Source of the DNA: Claveliimonas ammoniilytica
GTDB taxonomy: Bacteria; Bacillota; Clostridia; Lachnospirales; Lachnospiraceae
Direction of reading: 5' to 3'
DNA length: 64,000 bases
Assembly (NCBI RefSeq): GCF_025567415.1
Contig: NZ_JAOQJV010000003.1
Span: 124,001-188,000 of the forward strand
Shown piece by piece: positions 20,515 through 29,231 of this stretch. Both the position numbers and the translations under genes were made by a program. The first letter of the stretch is position 1; each line of letters opens with the position of its first letter. The notes below the pieces were generated by a model. It saw only the letters and a list, made by a program, of their open reading frames with translations. It was not told the origin of the DNA and searched no databases.

Positions 20515-21939
20515 CTACTCCTCTTCTTCATCTTCCAGTACATCATCATTGAAATCTTCATCTCTCAGGATTTCCGGTTCTGCACTTTCTTCCTGCTCAT
20601 CTGCATCGTCTACTTCCCGTTTTTCTGACTCTGAATCTTCGGATTCATCTTCATCCTCTTCCATCTCATCCTCGTCATCATATTCATGCTTTGGTTTATA
20701 GACTTTGAAGTAATATCCTCCTGCCGCAGCTCCGACTGCAACCAGTACGATCAAAAGATACGTTCCAAATGAACTTTTATCTTCCGGCATCTGGATGTCA
20801 TCCTCTACCTTATATTTCTCGGATGACTCTGTCGTTTCCGGTTTTTCTTCCTCTGCTTTTTTCTCTGGTTCTGCATAAACAGTATCTACTTCCGGAAGTG
20901 TCACTGAATTAGAAAGTGTGAAGTTCATCAGATCTTTCTCACTGACTTCGGTAAGGAAATACACATTATCCTGAGATTTTGAATTATCAATAATCAGATA
21001 GAAAATCTTACCACTCTTTGTTGAAATGGTATAAAACTCTTTTGTTCCTTCCGTAGCTGTTTTTGTAACGGATTCTGCCGTCTCGCCTTCTTTATTAAGC
21101 TGTTTCTCAATACCTGTTACTGTCCGATCATCCACGGTCCCTTTTGCATCTGTCGGCTCAGAAGCCTGTGCATCCTGCGGAAGCGGAGAAGTCGTTGTTT
21201 TCTCAGTTCCCGTTGCATCTGCACTGGTCGTAGTTGCCATTGCACCATTGCTGTCACTGGAAGTTTTCTGTTTCTCTGCCTGCTTCTTTGCCCATTCATA
21301 GTAAGGATTCTGCAACACATACTTTTCAGAAGTATTTCCAGCACCGTCTGTTACCGTAATCTCAATCTGTTTTGTAGTAAAATCTTTCTGTGTCAGTTGC
21401 ACTCTCAGCATTCCATCCTTCAAGTCTGTATAAGTGGTGCCATTGACTGTTACCGCAGTAATCCCGGATACTGTATCATTCCCCTGAATCGTCAGCACAC
21501 CATCTGTCAGAGAAGCAGAAAGTGTCGGCTTTTCCGTGTCATAACACTTAATAGAGCGATTCTGCTCATAGACCTTTCCCTCACCATCTGTCACACGCAC
21601 ATACACTGTCTGATTTCCAGTGATCGTGATACTTCCGCTTCCGGTTACATCCTGCCAGCTTCCATCTTTTCCTGCTTTCGCTTCAATCTTTGCTATTGAG
21701 AAACCTTCCGGCATATGGCTGGCATCTACCGTAACAGCAATGGTTGTTTCTCCCTGTTTCCAGCCATCCGGTTTCTCAATCGTAATCGCAGGTGTGGTAT
21801 TCTCAGCTGCATAAGCAGTCTGTGTCTGGAGCAAAGGTGTTGTCAGGCAAAGAAATGTCGTTGCTGCAAGCAAGCCCTTTTTTACCCTGCTTTTAGTAAT
21901 TGTTCTCTTCTTCTGTTTCATTTTTTCCAGATTCATCAT
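20515..21939 (-). CDS. DUF4366 secreted, membrane-anchored ICE protein
   Basis: An extracytoplasmic protein of about 474 residues, resembling DUF4366 of conjugative elements. It has a basic N-terminus and signal peptide (VKKGLLAATTFLCLTTPLLQ to AYA), Ig-like beta-rich domains (AKIEAKAGKDGSWQDVTGSG), a Thr/Ser linker, a conserved domain FYTISTKSGKIFYLIID followed by VYFLTEVSEKDLMNF, one C-terminal membrane helix (FGTYLLIVLVAVGAAAGGYYF) and a very acidic cytoplasmic tail. The start is uncertain: the double Met at 21939/21936 overlaps the DUF4315 gene by 47 bp and has GGAGG 12 nt upstream, and Met 21921 is an alternative. It probably belongs to the envelope-spanning mating apparatus (inference from synteny). 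Confidence 0.8.
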   Translation of the reverse strand: MMNLEKMKQKKRTITKSRVKKGLLAATTFLCLTTPLLQTQTAYAAENTTPAITIEKPDGWKQGETTIAVTVDASHMPEGFSIAKIEAKAGKDGSWQDVTGSGSITITGNQTVYVRVTDGEGKVYEQNRSIKCYDTEKPTLSASLTDGVLTIQGNDTVSGITAVTVNGTTYTDLKDGMLRVQLTQKDFTTKQIEITVTDGAGNTSEKYVLQNPYYEWAKKQAEKQKTSSDSNGAMATTTSADATGTEKTTTSPLPQDAQASEPTDAKGTVDDRTVTGIEKQLNKEGETAESVTKTATEGTKEFYTISTKSGKIFYLIIDNSKSQDNVYFLTEVSEKDLMNFTLSNSVTLPEVDTVYAEPEKKAEEEKPETTESSEKYKVEDDIQMPEDKSSFGTYLLIVLVAVGAAAGGYYFKVYKPKHEYDDEDEMEEDEDESEDSESEKREVDDADEQEESAEPEILRDEDFNDDVLEDEEEE

Positions 21940-22195
21940 CGGCTTTTGTTTCCTCCTTCTGTATTTCCACCCTGCCGGGCAGTTCATTTTTCATTCTCTT
22001 TTTGAAAGCTTCCAATTCCGGAATACTCATATCCATTGCACGGATAATTCTTACAATTTCCAGATTTTCCGCTTCTGTTTTTGCAATCTCCGCAGCCTTG
22101 AACCGCTTTAAGTCTGCTTCATATCTGGCTTTGGATGCTTCCATTTTTTCCTTGGCTTTCTCATAATCCGCCGTTGCTTTTTCAAGACTTTTCAT
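21893..22195 (-). CDS. DUF4315 small coiled-coil ICE protein
   Basis: A 100-residue, highly charged, all-helical protein. Heptad-like segments (KATADYEKAKEKMEASKAR) precede a conserved C-terminal motif (RIIRAMDMSIPELEAFKK) that is typical of DUF4315. It has no signal peptide or membrane helix. It starts after GAAAGGAGAAGCG and its end overlaps the DUF4366 gene. In many Firmicute ICEs this gene sits between the NlpC/P60 hydrolase and DUF4366, exactly as here. Function is unknown; a cytoplasmic scaffold of the transfer machine is a guess. Confidence 0.8.
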   Translation of the reverse strand: MKSLEKATADYEKAKEKMEASKARYEADLKRFKAAEIAKTEAENLEIVRIIRAMDMSIPELEAFKKRMKNELPGRVEIQKEETKADDESGKNETEEENNY

Positions 22196-22237
22196 CGCTT
22201 CTCCTTTCCGGACGGCTGATGCAGCCGCCCTTTTTTC

Positions 22238-25054
22238 TTACCATCGTCCAAATCCATAGAAATGGCTCTGCCAGTATGGTGAATTGATGGACGTGTACTG
22301 CACCGGATGACCGCAATGGATCATCTGACCATTGCCTACATAGATTCCAATGTGCGTTACCGGAACTCCTGCATCATAAGTGCCTGTAAAAAAGATCAGA
22401 TCTCCCGGCTGTGCTTCTGACTGAGATACCGGCGTGCAGATGTCATACAGTCCCTGTGCAGTCAATCTTCCTGTATTCCTTACACCAGAGTTTGTCAGGC
22501 AGTAACTTACAAATCCAGAACAGTCAAATCCACTTGGAGAATATCCACCCCACACATACGGTGTTCCTAGATATCTCGCTGCTTCGTTCAACAAACGCTG
22601 TGCCGCTTCACTGGTGTATTCATTGCCGCCAAAGCCTGCCCCTTCTCCAGTTTCCAGATAAAAGATCGGGTTTAAGCGCTCTCCATTTTTCAGAAGTTCA
22701 ATATGAAGATGGCTTCCTGTAGAATTTCCAGTATTTCCTACAAGACCAATCTCATCACCTTTCGTGACGGATACACCTGCAGATACACTCCGGCTACTTA
22801 AATGTGCATACCGCAGTTCATAGCCTTTACTGTCCTTGATCACAACATAATTGCCATAGCTGTCGTTATAAGCAGAAGTTGTAACCGTTCCGGTCAGCCC
22901 TGCCATTACTTTTGTTCCCTCCGGCGCTCCGATATCCATACCATTATGAAGCTGATTTGCTCCTGAAATTGGATGAATCCGATATCCATAATAACTTGTC
23001 ACACTGGAATACCAGTTAAAATCAACCGGTGTCGCAAACATCTGTAAATTACCTTTCGTATCGTTATAGACACTGAACAGTTCTTTCTGGAAAAATCCCA
23101 GCCTGTCCTGACAGATCGACATCAGATTTCCGCTGTTTAAGGTGACATTCAGCACATCTATATCTCTTGTCCTGGTCACTTCCACTTCCTGGCTTCCATT
23201 ATCATCTGCCAGATAGCATTCCCAGGTCTTATGACCATGTGCGGATGCTGCCGCATGACTGTCATAATAGACATCAAACTGTACACCGTATCTTGCGAAA
23301 GCTCCGGTATCTTCTACCGTATATTCGACACCATTCATGACCACCTTTGTTCCCATTGGAACAAACGGATTGGAAGCATCTACTGCTAAGGTATGATTGG
23401 CTGTTGGATATGCTCCACTGGCAGTCGGTCCTCCACTCCAAATACCACAACAGATTGGACAGTTACAATATCCGCTTGTTACAACCTGTCCCAACGATTC
23501 TCCAACTCTTACTGTTGCTGTCTCTGTCACAGTTTCATTGACTGCTTCAGTAGTCAGATGATATTGCTCTACAAACAATGCATCCAGTTCAGGCTTGACC
23601 TGTTCAAAAGTAAACTCCTCATACTTTGCTGACAGATAACTGATTAGGATAAACGGATCATGCTCAATAGGTCCGATGTTATATCGGTATTCCTCATGTC
23701 CCGATTCTTCAGACTCCATGTTGTTAATCCGCTCCTGCAGATTAGCTTCCAGCTGTGTATAATACAGTTCCGCTTCCCGGATTGCTTGATCCGATGACAG
23801 ATAACTGGTTCCCGTGTAAGTGATCACATTTTGTAAAAACACTGCAGAGCATGACGTGACATTCGTTATAATCAGAAACATCAATCCGATCAGAACTGCC
23901 ACACTGATATACACCTTCCGGTTTTCTTTAAAGAAGTTGGTGACCTTACCGCCAATCTTCTTAATATAATCAATCGTACCTTTTGTAGCTGTTCCTACTA
24001 TCTGTTCACTTCGCTTCGCTTTGGCATAATCCCGTTTGATCTGTTGCTTCTGAATCTGTTTTTTCAGCTTCTTCTGCTCCTGATGGGATGCAGCCTGTGC
24101 CTGTTTCTCTGCCTGTCTCTCAAGTCTGCTTCTTTTTCTGGATGCCCACTGTTTCCTGCGTCTGGCACTTCTCTGTTCCAGCCGGTAAACACCTTCGCCG
24201 CTTTCTTCTAACTTATGGGCACCTTCTACCGCCGCATTATCGTCTTCATTTTTGCTAATCTCACGGTGTAATGCTACGGAAGTTGCACTTCCTGCTTTCT
24301 TGACAACAGAAGTTTTTTCTGTTTTCACAGATTCCCCTTCACCAAACTTCAAACGGGATTTTTTCTTTCCAGGAGTTTCTCCTTCATTTGCCTGATAGAC
24401 CTGTGCTTTCTTGGAATGCTGCTTTGCTTCCTTTTTCTTTCTTGCTTCTTCATAAGAAAACTTTTTGGCTTTTTCCTTCTGTTTCTGATGGCGGAAATTG
24501 ACTCCATCCGTATCCATCTGGTTCAATTTCTCCATATCTTTGTCATTTTTCACAGAAGCACCAGTTTCCTCATAAGCAAACTTCAAACGTTGTTTTTGTT
24601 TTGGCTTTTTGCTGCCACCTGTCTGATTTCTCCGGCTGTCTCCTCTGTTTTCTGATAGATCAGCACGTTTTTCTTTCAGTCTCCCTGACTGTCCGGCTTC
24701 GGATTTTTCTGCAAGTCTGGATTCTTTTCCGACTTCAGCACGGATTCTTTTTCTATTTTGCTGTTTACTACTCTGTCCCAAATCCTCACTTTGCTTCTCT
24801 GTCCGTATCAGTTCCGGTGCATCCCTGGATTTTTGCACAGAGGGTCGAATATTTTTCCCACTCCGTTCAGACTGGCGGGGAGACTTATCCACAAGGTTTT
24901 CTTCTTTTTCCCCCTGTTTTCTTCCCATCTGCACATCACCGACACGGTTACTGACACGAACAGAAGATTTATCTGTCAGGTTTTCTTCCACCAGCCCATC
25001 CTTGGTCATCTTCTGGACTTTCTTGTCCCTGACTTTCATTCTCTGTTCTGCCAC
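22238..25054 (-). CDS. Cell-wall hydrolase with 3D, M23 and NlpC/P60 domains
   Basis: A 938-residue VirB1-like hydrolase with GTG start (GAAGGAGGAG upstream). Residues 1-375 are a long basic, low-complexity cytoplasmic arm. One membrane helix follows (VYISVAVLIGLMFLIITNV, near 380). Outside the membrane are a 3D-type barrel around 525-610 with its three Asp residues (TLAVD, VEDTG, FDVYY), an M23 endopeptidase around 690-800 (HNGMDIG, HLHIE) and an NlpC/P60 Cys peptidase from 815 to the end (FDCSGF with Cys near 843, then THIGIYVG). M23 enzymes cut cross-links and NlpC/P60 enzymes cut stem peptides; here it should open the wall for the mating channel. The usual ICE homologues carry NlpC/P60 with one partner domain, so three domains in one chain is unusual. 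Confidence 0.9.
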   Translation of the reverse strand: MAEQRMKVRDKKVQKMTKDGLVEENLTDKSSVRVSNRVGDVQMGRKQGEKEENLVDKSPRQSERSGKNIRPSVQKSRDAPELIRTEKQSEDLGQSSKQQNRKRIRAEVGKESRLAEKSEAGQSGRLKEKRADLSENRGDSRRNQTGGSKKPKQKQRLKFAYEETGASVKNDKDMEKLNQMDTDGVNFRHQKQKEKAKKFSYEEARKKKEAKQHSKKAQVYQANEGETPGKKKSRLKFGEGESVKTEKTSVVKKAGSATSVALHREISKNEDDNAAVEGAHKLEESGEGVYRLEQRSARRRKQWASRKRSRLERQAEKQAQAASHQEQKKLKKQIQKQQIKRDYAKAKRSEQIVGTATKGTIDYIKKIGGKVTNFFKENRKVYISVAVLIGLMFLIITNVTSCSAVFLQNVITYTGTSYLSSDQAIREAELYYTQLEANLQERINNMESEESGHEEYRYNIGPIEHDPFILISYLSAKYEEFTFEQVKPELDALFVEQYHLTTEAVNETVTETATVRVGESLGQVVTSGYCNCPICCGIWSGGPTASGAYPTANHTLAVDASNPFVPMGTKVVMNGVEYTVEDTGAFARYGVQFDVYYDSHAAASAHGHKTWECYLADDNGSQEVEVTRTRDIDVLNVTLNSGNLMSICQDRLGFFQKELFSVYNDTKGNLQMFATPVDFNWYSSVTSYYGYRIHPISGANQLHNGMDIGAPEGTKVMAGLTGTVTTSAYNDSYGNYVVIKDSKGYELRYAHLSSRSVSAGVSVTKGDEIGLVGNTGNSTGSHLHIELLKNGERLNPIFYLETGEGAGFGGNEYTSEAAQRLLNEAARYLGTPYVWGGYSPSGFDCSGFVSYCLTNSGVRNTGRLTAQGLYDICTPVSQSEAQPGDLIFFTGTYDAGVPVTHIGIYVGNGQMIHCGHPVQYTSINSPYWQSHFYGFGRW

Positions 25055-25057
25055 TAC

Positions 25058-25168
25058 TTACTCCTCCTTCTTCGGATACCCTTTCCCTGCCTGTAATAAG
25101 CAGAGAAAAGCGATGCCGAAAACAGCACCGCCACTAAAAGTTAATACATATGAAATTGCTCGTAACAT
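25058..25168 (-). CDS. DUF3789-like 36-residue membrane peptide
   Basis: A 36-codon ORF with ATG preceded by AAAGGAGAAAACA. It encodes one membrane helix (ISYVLTFSGGAVFGIAFLCLL) and a short charged tail (GKGYPKKEE). Length, the 'LLQAG' motif after the helix, and location between virB4 and the wall hydrolase match DUF3789 peptides of Firmicute ICEs. The stop codon lies 3 nt before the hydrolase GTG and its ribosome-binding site is inside this ORF, so translation is probably coupled. Function unknown. Confidence 0.8.
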   Translation of the reverse strand: MLRAISYVLTFSGGAVFGIAFLCLLQAGKGYPKKEE

Positions 25169-25184
25169 TGTTTTCTCCTTTGAT

Positions 25185-27641
25185 TTAACCTGCTTCGGAA
25201 GTCTCCTCTAAGCGGGTTGTCATGATTTTATAGAGGGAATTCTTCGGGAATCTGTCTACAAATGGGATAATGACATTTCCATAGAACAAAAGTCCTTCCC
25301 CCTCATTACTGTTGGTTACATAGGACAGCTGGGTTGGTGAGATATTCAGCTGTTTTGCCAGAATCTGCCTGTCTCCGGAAGCCTGATTGAGCATATAAAT
25401 GAAGTCTGAGTTTTCAAAAATGTTCTCAATTTCCCTGGAAGACAGCAAATCCTTAATATTCTGGGTGATGCCAGTTGGAATACCACCCCATTTACGGAAT
25501 CTCTTCCATATCTCCACACTATAAGCTGCGGTCTGCTCTTCCTTCAAAAGAAGGTGGAACTCATCCACATAATATCTGGTGGACTTATGGGCAGAACGGT
25601 TCATCGTTACCCTGTTCCAGACCTGATCCTGGATTACAAGCATCCCGATTTTTTTCAGCTGCTTACCAAGTTCCTTGATGTCAAAGCATACAATGCGGTT
25701 ATTGATATCCACGTTTGTCTGATGATTAAACACATTCAAAGAACCTGTAACATAAATCTCCAATGATGTGGCCAGTCGCTGTGCTTCCGGTTCTTCCTGT
25801 TTTCTCAGAAGATTATATAAATCCTCTAGGATTGGCATCTTCTCAGGTACTGGATCGGCAAGGTATTCCTGATATACTAACCGCACACAACGGTCAATAA
25901 TGGTCTTTTCTACCGGCTCCAATCCATTCTTTCCTCCAACAATCAGTTCACACAAAGACAGAATAAAATCTGCTTTCAGTGACAGTGGATTGTCTTCCTC
26001 GGAATAATTCAGATTCAGATCCATTGGATTGATATACTGGTCAGATACCGGCGAAACTCTTACCACCTGCCCATGCAGCGCCTGCACAAGTGCCGAATAT
26101 TCGGCTTCTGGATCACAGACAATGATATCGTCCTCCGTAATCAAAAAGCAGTTTGTAATTTCCCTCTTTGCTGAGAAGGACTTACCGGAACCTGGTGTAC
26201 CAAGAATCAGTCCATTCGGGTTCTTCAGACGTTTCCGGTCAACCATGATCATGTTGTTGGATAATGCATTCAATCCATAATAAAGAGCTTCCCCTTCCTG
26301 AAACAGTTCCTGTGTCGTAAATGGCACGAAGATCGCCGTTGAAGATGTGGTAAGCCCTCTCTGAATTTCAATTCGATTGACTCCAAGCGGAATACAGGAC
26401 ATGAGTGCTGCTTCCTGCTGATAATCCAGCTGTTTTAAGGAACAGTTATATTTCTGTGCGATCCCCTGCACCTGGAAAATATTATTATCCAGCTTCTGAC
26501 GCTTCTTTGCGGTATTCATTACCAGAACTGTCACAAGGAACATTCTCTCATTTCTGGACTGCAGATCTTCCAGCAGATTCTTTGCCTCTTCGCCATAAGT
26601 CACAAGGTCCGATGGAAGCACGTCCATATCATAACCGGAACGTACCGCACGCTTCTGCTCTTCGATCTTCATCTTATCAAGATCAGAAATCTTACTCTTG
26701 ATCATCTTGATTGCTGAACTCTGATCAATGGACTGGATATGAATGTTGACATTGATGCTGTCATCCACATCCAGAAAATCTGCAAGCATCCGGTCTGTCA
26801 GCTCCGGTGCAAGAATCTGAAGGTAACTCACACTTCCCATCGTTCTTCCCATCAAAAATGTCTGATTCTTGGAAAAGTTAAAGGAAGTCGGTGCAATAAA
26901 ATCTTTGGTCTTTAATCCGGTTTCCGGAAGCATCTTGTACTGGAACTTAAATGGTTCGATCCGATCCTGGTTGAACACATGATACAGAATCTCCAGCCTT
27001 TCCAGTCCATTCAAAGAATGTGCCTGTGCTCCCAGAACCTTAAAGTTATTTAAGATATCTGTTTCGATTCTTTCAAGCCTTGGTCTTGCTACCTTCAGAC
27101 TTTCTGCTTCAATTCCAAAAGTGATATACTTCGTCTTTACCAGACCATTATTTCCTTTGGAAAGCTGATTTTTCAGCATAGTACGGTATTCTTCACGAAT
27201 GGCATTGAAGTCATCGTTCTGATCCGGAATGTCAATGCTTTTCTCAAATTCTGCCACATCCACCTGCTGATTGATAAAGGACAGCTGCACACTGATGGAA
27301 GAATCAAAGTAATTTAAAAAATCACAGTAATTCTCAAATATCGTGGTCTTATCCTCATTTAAAGCAAGCTGATAATTGATGTCATAAAACTGAATCGTCT
27401 TGGAGAAAAAGGTCTTTGTCACCTGGCAGATACCATCCTGCAGCATCCGAATATACGGAATACTCTGCTGTGCAGTTGTAGGAATGCCTTTCTGTTTCCT
27501 ACGGTCCCGTTCCTGTTTCTTTTTACGCTTTTCCTGTTCTCTTTCTTTTCTGCTTTTTTTGTTTCTTCTTTCCTGACGGTTTCTTTTTTCCGCCAGGGAC
27601 AGACGCTCCTGCTGAGCCTCCTGCTTTGTCTTTTTTGCCAT
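25185..27641 (-). CDS. VirB4-family conjugation ATPase
   Basis: An 818-residue AAA+-like ATPase that powers type IV secretion. A very basic N-terminal tail (KKRKRKQERDR-like) precedes a VirB4 N-domain with family phrases such as TLNEDKT-like 'ALNEDKTTIFENYCDFLNYF'. Walker A is LGTPGSGKSFSAK around residue 470; Walker B is RYYVDEFHLLL; the ending 'GITQNIKDLL' with 'IYMLNQASGDRQIL' is also typical. I place the start at MAKKTKQ. Its first 119 nt overlap the 3' end of the PrgI gene in another frame, both products being Lys/Arg-rich there. It functions at the cytoplasmic face with PrgI and the VirB6-like protein. Confidence 0.93.
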   Translation of the reverse strand: MAKKTKQEAQQERLSLAEKRNRQERRNKKSRKEREQEKRKKKQERDRRKQKGIPTTAQQSIPYIRMLQDGICQVTKTFFSKTIQFYDINYQLALNEDKTTIFENYCDFLNYFDSSISVQLSFINQQVDVAEFEKSIDIPDQNDDFNAIREEYRTMLKNQLSKGNNGLVKTKYITFGIEAESLKVARPRLERIETDILNNFKVLGAQAHSLNGLERLEILYHVFNQDRIEPFKFQYKMLPETGLKTKDFIAPTSFNFSKNQTFLMGRTMGSVSYLQILAPELTDRMLADFLDVDDSINVNIHIQSIDQSSAIKMIKSKISDLDKMKIEEQKRAVRSGYDMDVLPSDLVTYGEEAKNLLEDLQSRNERMFLVTVLVMNTAKKRQKLDNNIFQVQGIAQKYNCSLKQLDYQQEAALMSCIPLGVNRIEIQRGLTTSSTAIFVPFTTQELFQEGEALYYGLNALSNNMIMVDRKRLKNPNGLILGTPGSGKSFSAKREITNCFLITEDDIIVCDPEAEYSALVQALHGQVVRVSPVSDQYINPMDLNLNYSEEDNPLSLKADFILSLCELIVGGKNGLEPVEKTIIDRCVRLVYQEYLADPVPEKMPILEDLYNLLRKQEEPEAQRLATSLEIYVTGSLNVFNHQTNVDINNRIVCFDIKELGKQLKKIGMLVIQDQVWNRVTMNRSAHKSTRYYVDEFHLLLKEEQTAAYSVEIWKRFRKWGGIPTGITQNIKDLLSSREIENIFENSDFIYMLNQASGDRQILAKQLNISPTQLSYVTNSNEGEGLLFYGNVIIPFVDRFPKNSLYKIMTTRLEETSEAG

Positions 27642-27987
27642 CCGGCACACCCTCCTTTTTTACAAGGGTGGAAATCTCCTGATAAAAATTTTCTGTCTTA
27701 TATGGTCTTACTGCCGGACAGATAAACTTCTGTCGAATCATATTTGCCACCACTTTTTCAAAGGGAAGCCCGTCTTTTTCATACATTGCCATGAAGAAAA
27801 ACGGAAGCATGACCGTTACCATCAAAATGGCAGCGATACTGGAACCGATTGGTTTTCTCATGAACAGATAAAACGGAATTCCCACAACTGCGGCAAGTGA
27901 AAAGAAAATCAACTGCCGCTTTGTCAGATTTAACGCTACTTTTGTTTTGACCTTGGTAAGGTCTTTTGGTACTGGTACATACGCCAT
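27523..27987 (-). CDS. PrgI-family (VirB3-like) transfer protein
   Basis: A 154-residue inner-membrane component of the mating channel. The N-terminus YVPVPKDLTKVKTKVALNLT leads to two adjacent membrane helices (LIFFSLAAVVGIPFYLFM and ILMVTVMLPFFFMAMYE), then FEKVVANMIRQKFICP, all typical of PrgI. The last 35 residues are a Lys/Gly-rich tail that exists only because the frame runs 119 nt into virB4. The ribosome-binding site is AAAGGAG. The VirB6-like gene lies 23 nt upstream. It is likely to recruit VirB4 to the membrane, as VirB3 does in other systems. Confidence 0.88.
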   Translation of the reverse strand: MAYVPVPKDLTKVKTKVALNLTKRQLIFFSLAAVVGIPFYLFMRKPIGSSIAAILMVTVMLPFFFMAMYEKDGLPFEKVVANMIRQKFICPAVRPYKTENFYQEISTLVKKEGVPDGKKDKAGGSAGASVPGGKKKPSGKKKQKKQKRKRTGKA

Positions 27988-28010
27988 GGTATGCGCTCCT
28001 TTCCTGCCCG

Positions 28011-28880
28011 TTAGTGGGCATTGAATATCGATTTGCTAAGGCTTCCGGTCTTGAATAATGAAAATGCAAGAATCACGGTATAAGCCGCTACTGAAAACAT
28101 TGCTGCATGAAGGTCACTGGATATGGTCATTGCATTTACTAAAACTGCATAAATTCCCACACAGACCATCATGAAGAATCCCTGAAATGCCAGTGCGAAC
28201 AAGCCTTTTAAATAGTTGTTTCCGATATTGCCCCATTCCTTATTGGTCATGGTGGCAAACGGAATTGGTGCTATGGAAGTATAAAGGTAAATTTCTATCA
28301 TTCTTCCGTACAAAATAACGGTTATGATGATCGACAGAATCCGCATGGTAATACTGATCAGCAGCGTTTCCATGGATAGCAGGAACAAATCCCCTAACTC
28401 CATATCCTCCAGGGCATCCACAATTCGTGTAATTGCTTCTGTTGCATCCACCGCAGTGTTTCCTGATATCACCCCGGCGGCATTGTTGACCACATGCTGG
28501 CCAACGTCAAAGACCGCCATCGTGATATTGAACGTATTTGTCACCAGATAAATGGCTACATACGCTTTGAAGATCCAGAGAAAAATATTGTAAGTCTCAA
28601 ATTCATGGAAATTGTTTTTCTGTGTTACCATCGTGATCAATTCATAGCACAGGACAAAGGTGATGATCAGTCCCGCAATGGGGACGATCACCGTTTGGGA
28701 TATATTCTGGATCAGATTAAAAATCCCTGCATTCCATCCCTGCGGTGTCTGTCCCACCTGCCCGGCTATGGTTCCCACCTGCTCATTGACAGACGTGAAC
28801 ATGTTATCCAAACATGACTTGATAAGTCCAATCAGGATATCCTTTATCGCTTCCGTAATTCTCTCAATGATGGTGTTCAT
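28011..28880 (-). CDS. VirB6/TrbL-like polytopic transfer protein
   Basis: A 289-residue membrane protein with an amphipathic start (MNTIIERITEAIKDILIG) and six or so membrane helices (e.g. VIVPIAGLIITFVLCYELI, MRILSIIITVILYGRMIEIY). The phrase 'YLYTSIAPIPFATMTNKEWGNIGNNYLKGLFALAFQG' is characteristic of this ICE family's VirB6-like protein. It ends in a helix and SLSKSIFNAH. It should form part of the inner-membrane channel. RBS AGAGGAG; it follows the Maff2-like gene by 12 nt. Confidence 0.88.
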   Translation of the reverse strand: MNTIIERITEAIKDILIGLIKSCLDNMFTSVNEQVGTIAGQVGQTPQGWNAGIFNLIQNISQTVIVPIAGLIITFVLCYELITMVTQKNNFHEFETYNIFLWIFKAYVAIYLVTNTFNITMAVFDVGQHVVNNAAGVISGNTAVDATEAITRIVDALEDMELGDLFLLSMETLLISITMRILSIIITVILYGRMIEIYLYTSIAPIPFATMTNKEWGNIGNNYLKGLFALAFQGFFMMVCVGIYAVLVNAMTISSDLHAAMFSVAAYTVILAFSLFKTGSLSKSIFNAH

Positions 28881-28892
28881 CTACCACTCCTC

Positions 28893-29123
28893 TTAAGAGA
28901 ACAATGTTGCCAGCTGTGGAATCAGGGTAGTTCCCAGCAGCATGATTCCGGCACCAGCCATCAGCTGTTTGATGCCCTGGCTCTTAGCGCCGGGATTGTC
29001 ATTTCCATATCCTTCCAGAAGGTTTACGACACCCCACACACCAAGACCTGCGCCGATAGCGACTACAAGAGTTTTTAAAGTTGTAATTGCGCTGCTAAAA
29101 AATGCCATATATTCATAAACCAA
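28893..29123 (-). CDS. Maff2/VirB2-like small membrane protein (pilin-like)
   Basis: A small protein with two hydrophobic helices (TLKTLVVAIGAGLGVWGVVNLL and LMAGAGIMLLGTTLIPQLA) around a polar loop with GNDNPGAKSQGIKQ, the hallmark of Maff2-family proteins that take the VirB2/TrbC position in Gram-positive conjugation modules. The longest frame starts with TTG at 29123, which has GAAAG about 10 nt upstream; an ATG at 29108 lacks an obvious site. The terminator just upstream means this gene begins the channel sub-operon. Confidence 0.85.
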   Translation of the reverse strand: MVYEYMAFFSSAITTLKTLVVAIGAGLGVWGVVNLLEGYGNDNPGAKSQGIKQLMAGAGIMLLGTTLIPQLATLFS

Positions 29124-29154
29124 AACTGACTTCTTTCAGGTGTTTACGGGAATG

Positions 29155-29180
29155 AAAAAACACCGACTAAAAAGCCGGCG
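29155..29180 (-). terminator. Intrinsic terminator between virD4 and the Maff2-like gene
   Basis: A stem CGCCGGC / GTCGGTG (7 bp with two G-U pairs), a 6-nt loop and six T residues on the minus strand. It separates the replication/coupling-protein operon from the channel genes. Confidence 0.7.
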
Positions 29181-29231
29181 CACCTAATGTCAGTTATTCC
29201 TTTCCTCATTATTTTTCGTTCATTCCCAAGG

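Noticed and set aside
28893..29180. A riboswitch upstream of the Maff2-like gene
   Set aside because: Only a simple 7-bp terminator stem is present, with no conserved aptamer motifs.
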